DNA of 56,375 bases from an uncultured Rothia sp. (GTDB lineage Bacteria; Actinomycetota; Actinomycetes; Actinomycetales; Micrococcaceae): positions 1 to 56,375 of the forward strand of contig CAMIIP010000008.1 of assembly GCA_946222285.1 (NCBI GenBank). Reading direction: 5' to 3'. The notes under the pieces were generated by a model. That model had not been told where the DNA came from. It worked only from the letters and a program-made list of their open reading frames with translations, and did not search any database. The translations under genes were made by a program, and so were the position numbers. Positions 52,394-56,375 of this stretch are shown piece by piece. Position 1 is the first letter of the stretch. Each line of letters starts with the position of its first letter.

Positions 52394-52461
52394 GTAGTTT
52401 GAAGTGAAGAACTTTTCGTTGTGCTAGATAGCGCTTTAGCGTTACCGCTAAACTATTACAT

Positions 52462-53883
52462 GTGACTCTACGTTTTTACGATACAGCGACAGCAACCGTT
52501 CGAGATTTTGAACCCGTGCTACCGGGGGAGGCGAGCCTCTACTACTGTGGCGCCACGGTTCAGGGTGCTCCTCATATTGGGCACGTGCGTTCTGCCCTGG
52601 TCTTTGATCAACTTTCTCGCTGGCTCACCTATCGTGGACTAAAAGTTACTACCGTTCGTAACGTCACCGATATAGACGATAAAATTTTGGCGAACTCCCA
52701 GCGTTCTTTTGAGGAGAGCTTTGCCGGAGAGCATCCTCGTGAACAGTGGTGGGCTCTTGCCTACCGCTTTGAAAAGGTTTTCGCTCAGGCCTACGAAGCT
52801 TTGGGTATTGACCCGCCTACTTATGAACCGCGCGCTACCGGGCATATTCCTGAGATGTACCGGTTGATTCAGCGACTTATTGATGCCGGTCATGCCTATC
52901 CCGCCCTGGACGATTCGGGTGATGTGTACTTTGATGTGCGTTCTTGGCCTGAGTACGGGTCTCTTACTCATCAGAAACTGGACGAGCTGAAAGATGCTGA
53001 GGACGCCGACCCCCGCGGCAAGCGCGATGCCCGCGACTTTGCACTGTGGAAGGGCTATAAGGCTGGCGAACCAGAAACTGCAGCCTGGGATTCTCCCTGG
53101 GGCAGGGGTCGCCCCGGCTGGCATCTAGAGTGCTCGGCAATGGCGGGTAAGTATCTGGGTCAGCAGTTCGATATTCACGGTGGCGGACTAGACCTACGCT
53201 TCCCCCACCACGAAAATGAGCTGGCGCAGTCTACCGCTGCCGGCGATGCTTTCGCTAACTTCTGGCTCCACAACGGGCTGGTGACTTTTGAGGGCGAAAA
53301 GATGTCTAAGTCGATTGGTAATACCGTATCTCCTGCTGAGATGCTGGAAACCGCGCGTCCTCTAGTAGTTCGCTATTACCTTGGCCAGGCGCATTATCGT
53401 TCGGTTCTGGACTACCGCCCCACATCGCTGGACGAGGCACGGGTAGCGGTGGAGCGTATTGAAGCTTTCCTAGGCGAGAATTTTTCAGAGCTCGATCAGG
53501 CTTCTGCCGTTCCTGTCGATTTTGCTGAAGCAATGGATGACGATTTGAATATTCCTCGTGCACTAGCCGTTCTCCATGAGAAGGTACGCCAGGGAAATTC
53601 CGCAGCGGCTCGGGGAGAAGATACTTTATCGATTGCTTCTGAGGTCTTTGCTATGGCAGAAGTCCTCGGGCTGACTCAGCTCATGAGTTTCAACGGTGTC
53701 TCAAACGCAAATCAGGCTGAACATGCCGCTCTGGATTCGCTGATTCAGTCCCTGTTGGTACAGCGGGCAGATGCTCGCGCTAATAAGGATTGGACAGCAG
53801 CGGATCAGATTCGTGACGCGCTCGCCGAGGCCGGGATAGCGGTTAAGGACGCCACCACCGGTTCCTCCTGGTCTATCAGCTAG
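52462..53883 (+). CDS. cysS: Cysteinyl-tRNA synthetase
   Basis: A 473-residue class I aminoacyl-tRNA synthetase. GAPHIGHVRSAL carries the HIGH signature and EKMSKSIGN the KMSKS signature; the zinc ligands include the Cys in YYCGATV, the Cys in LECSAMA and His in DLRFPHHENE. GTG 52462 is the start, 7 bases after a TAAACT box, so it may be leaderless. Along with rlmB it completes the operon begun by carD. Confidence 0.95.
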   Translation: MTLRFYDTATATVRDFEPVLPGEASLYYCGATVQGAPHIGHVRSALVFDQLSRWLTYRGLKVTTVRNVTDIDDKILANSQRSFEESFAGEHPREQWWALAYRFEKVFAQAYEALGIDPPTYEPRATGHIPEMYRLIQRLIDAGHAYPALDDSGDVYFDVRSWPEYGSLTHQKLDELKDAEDADPRGKRDARDFALWKGYKAGEPETAAWDSPWGRGRPGWHLECSAMAGKYLGQQFDIHGGGLDLRFPHHENELAQSTAAGDAFANFWLHNGLVTFEGEKMSKSIGNTVSPAEMLETARPLVVRYYLGQAHYRSVLDYRPTSLDEARVAVERIEAFLGENFSELDQASAVPVDFAEAMDDDLNIPRALAVLHEKVRQGNSAAARGEDTLSIASEVFAMAEVLGLTQLMSFNGVSNANQAEHAALDSLIQSLLVQRADARANKDWTAADQIRDALAEAGIAVKDATTGSSWSIS

Positions 53884-53992
53884 CGCACACTTTGGTGTAG
53901 CTGAGGTTTTCTTCCGTTACGCTAAATCAAGATTTCAAAAGTTTTCGACAGGTTCTGCTAGCTTGATAAGTCAAGCAGATAAAGAGGTTTTT

Positions 53993-54976
53993 ATGGCTAA
54001 AGCAGGTCGCCGCCCGGGCGCAACTAATGCAAAGAAGGGTCCTACTAAGGGATCCGGCGGCAAGGGTCGCCGTTCACTAGAGGGTAAAGGCCCGACTCCC
54101 AAGGCTGAGGATCGCCCTAATCATAAGGCGTATAAGATGAAGCGCGCTGCTGAACGCCGTCAGAGTGGCCAGCACGCTCGCCCCCAGCAGCGTCTGGGCG
54201 GGAAGCGCACCAGTGAAGAGTTGGTGACCGGTCGTAATGCTGTTCTTGAGGCTTTGCGTACTGAAATTCCCGCTAAGCATTTGTTTATTATGAGCAATAT
54301 TGAGACAGATGAGCGTGTTCGCGAAATTATCAAGATTGCTAACCAAGAAGAACTTCCCCTTCTGGAAATTTCTCGAGGTGAGCTTGATCGTTTGACCGAA
54401 GGATCAGTCCACCAAGGCGTTGCTTTGCAAATTCCTCCTTATAAATATCCCGATGCTACTGACCTTGTTTTGAGCGTTATGGAGAAGCACCACGCTGGTC
54501 AGCTTTCTGCTCCTCCACTTTTTGTGGCGCTAGATGGTATTACTGATCCCCGCAACTTGGGCGCGATTATTCGTAGCGTTTCGGCATTTAGCGGTAACGG
54601 CGTCATTATTCCCGAGCGTCGCTCGGCAGCGGTTACCGCTTCTGCTTGGAAGACATCGGCAGGTGCTGCTGCTCGTATTCCCGTGGCTATGGCAACCAAT
54701 CTAACTCGTGTAGTTCAGCAGGCTAAAGATTCCGGTATTTTTGTGGTGGGTCTGGACGGCGGCGGCGATATCGAATTGCCTCAACTTGAGTTGGCATCGG
54801 AGCCGCTGATGATTGTGGTTGGTTCTGAGGGTAAGGGTCTTTCCCGTCTCGTCACCGAGAACTGTGATCAGATAGTTTCGATTCCGATTGATTCGGCGAT
54901 GGAATCTTTGAACGCTGCCACTGCTGTGAGCATTTCGCTTTATGAGGTTTCTCGACGCCGCGCGATGGGCAAATAA
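53993..54976 (+). CDS. rlmB: 23S rRNA (guanosine-2'-O)-methyltransferase, RlmB/SpoU type
   Basis: A 327-residue TrmH/SpoU-family enzyme that methylates 23S rRNA at G2251. The knot motifs are DGITDPRNLGAIIRS, GSEGKGLSRLV and IDSAMESLNAATAVSISLYE. About 70 basic residues rich in Lys/Arg/Gly precede the RNA-binding domain. ATG 53993 is preferred (AAGAGG 5 bases away) over ATG 53963. Terminates at a strong hairpin. Confidence 0.93.
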   Translation: MAKAGRRPGATNAKKGPTKGSGGKGRRSLEGKGPTPKAEDRPNHKAYKMKRAAERRQSGQHARPQQRLGGKRTSEELVTGRNAVLEALRTEIPAKHLFIMSNIETDERVREIIKIANQEELPLLEISRGELDRLTEGSVHQGVALQIPPYKYPDATDLVLSVMEKHHAGQLSAPPLFVALDGITDPRNLGAIIRSVSAFSGNGVIIPERRSAAVTASAWKTSAGAAARIPVAMATNLTRVVQQAKDSGIFVVGLDGGGDIELPQLELASEPLMIVVGSEGKGLSRLVTENCDQIVSIPIDSAMESLNAATAVSISLYEVSRRRAMGK

Positions 54977-55005
54977 AGCAGCGATGTAAAGTTTTGGAAA
55001 TAAGA

Positions 55006-55041
55006 ACCGGCCGCTACCTGAATCAGGTAGCGGCCGGCTTT
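55006..55041. terminator. Bidirectional terminator, rlmB and GNAT genes
   Basis: Perfect 15-bp stem CCGGCCGCTACCTGA (55007-55021) and complement (55023-55037), with a single-base middle, then CTTTG. The loop must open by melting the inner pairs. It lies between convergent genes. Confidence 0.8.
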
Positions 55042-55052
55042 GTAGATACAGC

Positions 55053-55931
55053 TTATAGCGATCGTGGCTGAATGATACTGGGTTCTGTGGATGCTGGAAT
55101 GCTGACTAGCTGAAACCATTCGCCGTAGGGAGAGAGTTTAATCCAGTTGGGAAACCAGTGTGGGTCGGTGATATGACCGTCCATTGTTACTTCCACAATG
55201 CCATGATTTTCGAGGACGTCTAGGGTACGGCGTAGGCAACTTTCGATAATGCGTTCGCCATGAGCGGTGTTACGGCTAACTGTCTCTCCCATAAGGAGCT
55301 GCGCATCGCCGTCTTGATAGACCGCGATAAAGCCATTAATCTTTCCTTTTTCATCTCGATGTATGGAGGTGGCTTCAATATCGAGATCTTCACGTGCGTT
55401 GCGTTGAATAGTTTCTTGATGGACGCCGGAAACGGGGGACCAGTTTTCATGGGTCCATTTGTACATAGACAGGTAGGCGTTTTGAAATTCTTGAATTTCG
55501 TGAGAAGCCAGGTTTGTGGTTTCCTTCAGCGGGCGCAACTCTCTTTTGTAGGTGAGTCCTGCTGAGGCGGGCGGAACTATTTGTTTATTTTGTGCTCCAA
55601 GAGCTGATGCGAACAGAAGTGTCTCGCTATGGAGGAAGCCCCGGGCAGTAAACGGAATATCTCGGTGCCGGAGGGAACTCGCAAGTCTGAAAATTTCAGT
55701 TCCGATACCTCGACGTCGCAGTTCCGGGTGTACCTGGATATCCAGGTAGTACTGATCGTGGTGAGCCTTGGCCGTGTACCATTCGGACAGTGCTATTACT
55801 TCGTCTTCTTCATTGAAGACGGCGAGGGAACGAGTGTCTATGTCTCGGATTTGATCAATTTCTACTGTGGGTGCTGAGCACCAGAGCGGTAAATCTTCTT
55901 TGAGTTCTTTGGTGATCCATTGAAATCGCAT
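55053..55931 (-). CDS. GNAT family N-acetyltransferase
   Basis: A 292-residue protein with two GNAT halves. In the first, VHPELRRRGIGTEIFRLAS is the acetyl-CoA loop (R-R-x-G-I-G). The second (from about residue 185) has a related but weaker fold with TSIHRDEKGKINGFIAVYQDGDA. The substrate is unknown; the double arrangement resembles MshD-like and other actinobacterial acetyltransferases. Starts at ATG 55931, with no strong ribosome site. Convergent on rlmB. Confidence 0.82.
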   Translation of the reverse strand: MRFQWITKELKEDLPLWCSAPTVEIDQIRDIDTRSLAVFNEEDEVIALSEWYTAKAHHDQYYLDIQVHPELRRRGIGTEIFRLASSLRHRDIPFTARGFLHSETLLFASALGAQNKQIVPPASAGLTYKRELRPLKETTNLASHEIQEFQNAYLSMYKWTHENWSPVSGVHQETIQRNAREDLDIEATSIHRDEKGKINGFIAVYQDGDAQLLMGETVSRNTAHGERIIESCLRRTLDVLENHGIVEVTMDGHITDPHWFPNWIKLSPYGEWFQLVSIPASTEPSIIQPRSL

Positions 55932-56375
55932 AGTTATGATTGAAGACTAACGGGTCAAGCCAACAATGAGTGAGAACAAGGTAAAGGGAAGTTGAAACTT
56001 CGATTTTTTGTGGTTTATGACGCTTTTATGACTAAAAATGAATGATTTTTGAGGTTTTGGGGAGGGTCAGGGAGAGTTTTTAGGAGTGAAAAAAGAATTT
56101 TAGAAAACTTTTAAAGTGCAAAAACCCTGAGTTTCTGCGGAAAAATCGCAAATAACAAGCTTGTAAGTTAGTTAGCACACTGCAATTCGAGTTGCAAGGT
56201 CTGCCGGGGGTGCGTATAGTTATGGGGGTCGCAAGGGACGGAGCGAAAAACTCCAGAGCTTCGACAGTCTAAATTACATAGGGGTTTCTTTGCGAGATTG
56301 ATAGAATCTAGAAAGAAAACGTTGTGTTGTGTTTCACGGTATTCCGGGTTGCGCGGGCGATGGTTACCTGGTAAG
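55932..56375. other. 444-base region without a gene
   Basis: AT-rich for the first 200 bases. TGCAATTCGAGTTGCA at 56181-56196 is a near-perfect 16-bp palindrome. A compound hairpin at 56228-56265 pairs GTCG-C-AAG, GGAG with CTCC, CTT-CGAC around a cgaaaaa loop with internal loops. It is probably a promoter and leader of a gene beyond the window edge; no coding frame of over 60 codons is present. Confidence 0.4.

Noticed and set aside
1..56375. CRISPR array, prophage, transposase or integrase
   Set aside because: No evenly spaced direct repeats and no related protein were seen in any frame.

Overview
The window reads as chromosome from a medium-GC actinobacterium of the Micrococcaceae, most likely Rothia or a close relative. 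Support for this: a senX3-regX3 pair divergent from phoU, a carD-ispD-ispF ... cysS-rlmB order, GTP-type PEP carboxykinase, an Lhr helicase, an Nei2-type glycosylase, a DUF2516 protein and an LpqE-like lipoprotein. The genus is an inference; no rRNA is present.

Layout. Bases 1-2830 hold a DUF1800/DUF1501 secretion-type pair and a small conserved protein. 2861-8990 carry a TetR regulator divergent from a pyridoxal kinase over a nested dyad, a YhhQ-type queuine/precursor transporter, two tandem amino acid permeases and a thioesterase. 9042-13618 carry a FUSC membrane protein, two SRPBCC proteins, a repeat-rich stretch with a small membrane protein, and tgt, which with yhhQ suggests queuosine salvage. 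13776-18713 hold a SulP transporter, a GH76 protein, an RluA-type pseudouridine synthase and nei2. 18778-24442 hold a possible short divergent transcription unit and an lhr gene broken by two frameshifts. 24544-30602 hold a nitroreductase with a probable ACG start, a DUF4232 lipoprotein coupled to a 2Fe-2S ferredoxin, tRNA-Arg, pckG with a long leader, and an odd two-domain ABC ATPase. 30688-40731 hold a roadblock protein, nsrR-hmp nitric oxide defence, DUF192, DUF1648, TauE, the divergent mannose genes manB/manA, the ACT/PFL pair and a YczE-like protein. 40764-46746 hold holB-tmk, DUF2516, gpmA, phoU and senX3-regX3. 46840-55931 hold an lpqE-like lipoprotein and the carD-ispD-ispF-cysS-rlmB series, interrupted by a hydrolase and two decayed membrane genes, then a GNAT protein. 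The last 440 bases carry no convincing gene.

The most unusual material is noncoding. A family of about 70-bp palindromic repeats occurs four times, and two of its copies lie 97% identical in inverted orientation around a 67-codon membrane protein gene, inside a further inverted 14-mer. A second candidate is a hidden plus-strand unit at 18744-18973, with its own promoter, a short leaderless reading frame and a terminator, sharing a palindrome with the nei2 promoter. Several genes are interrupted at short tandem repeats (lhr twice, the 50.4-52.4 kb genes three times), which may be real decay or sequence error.
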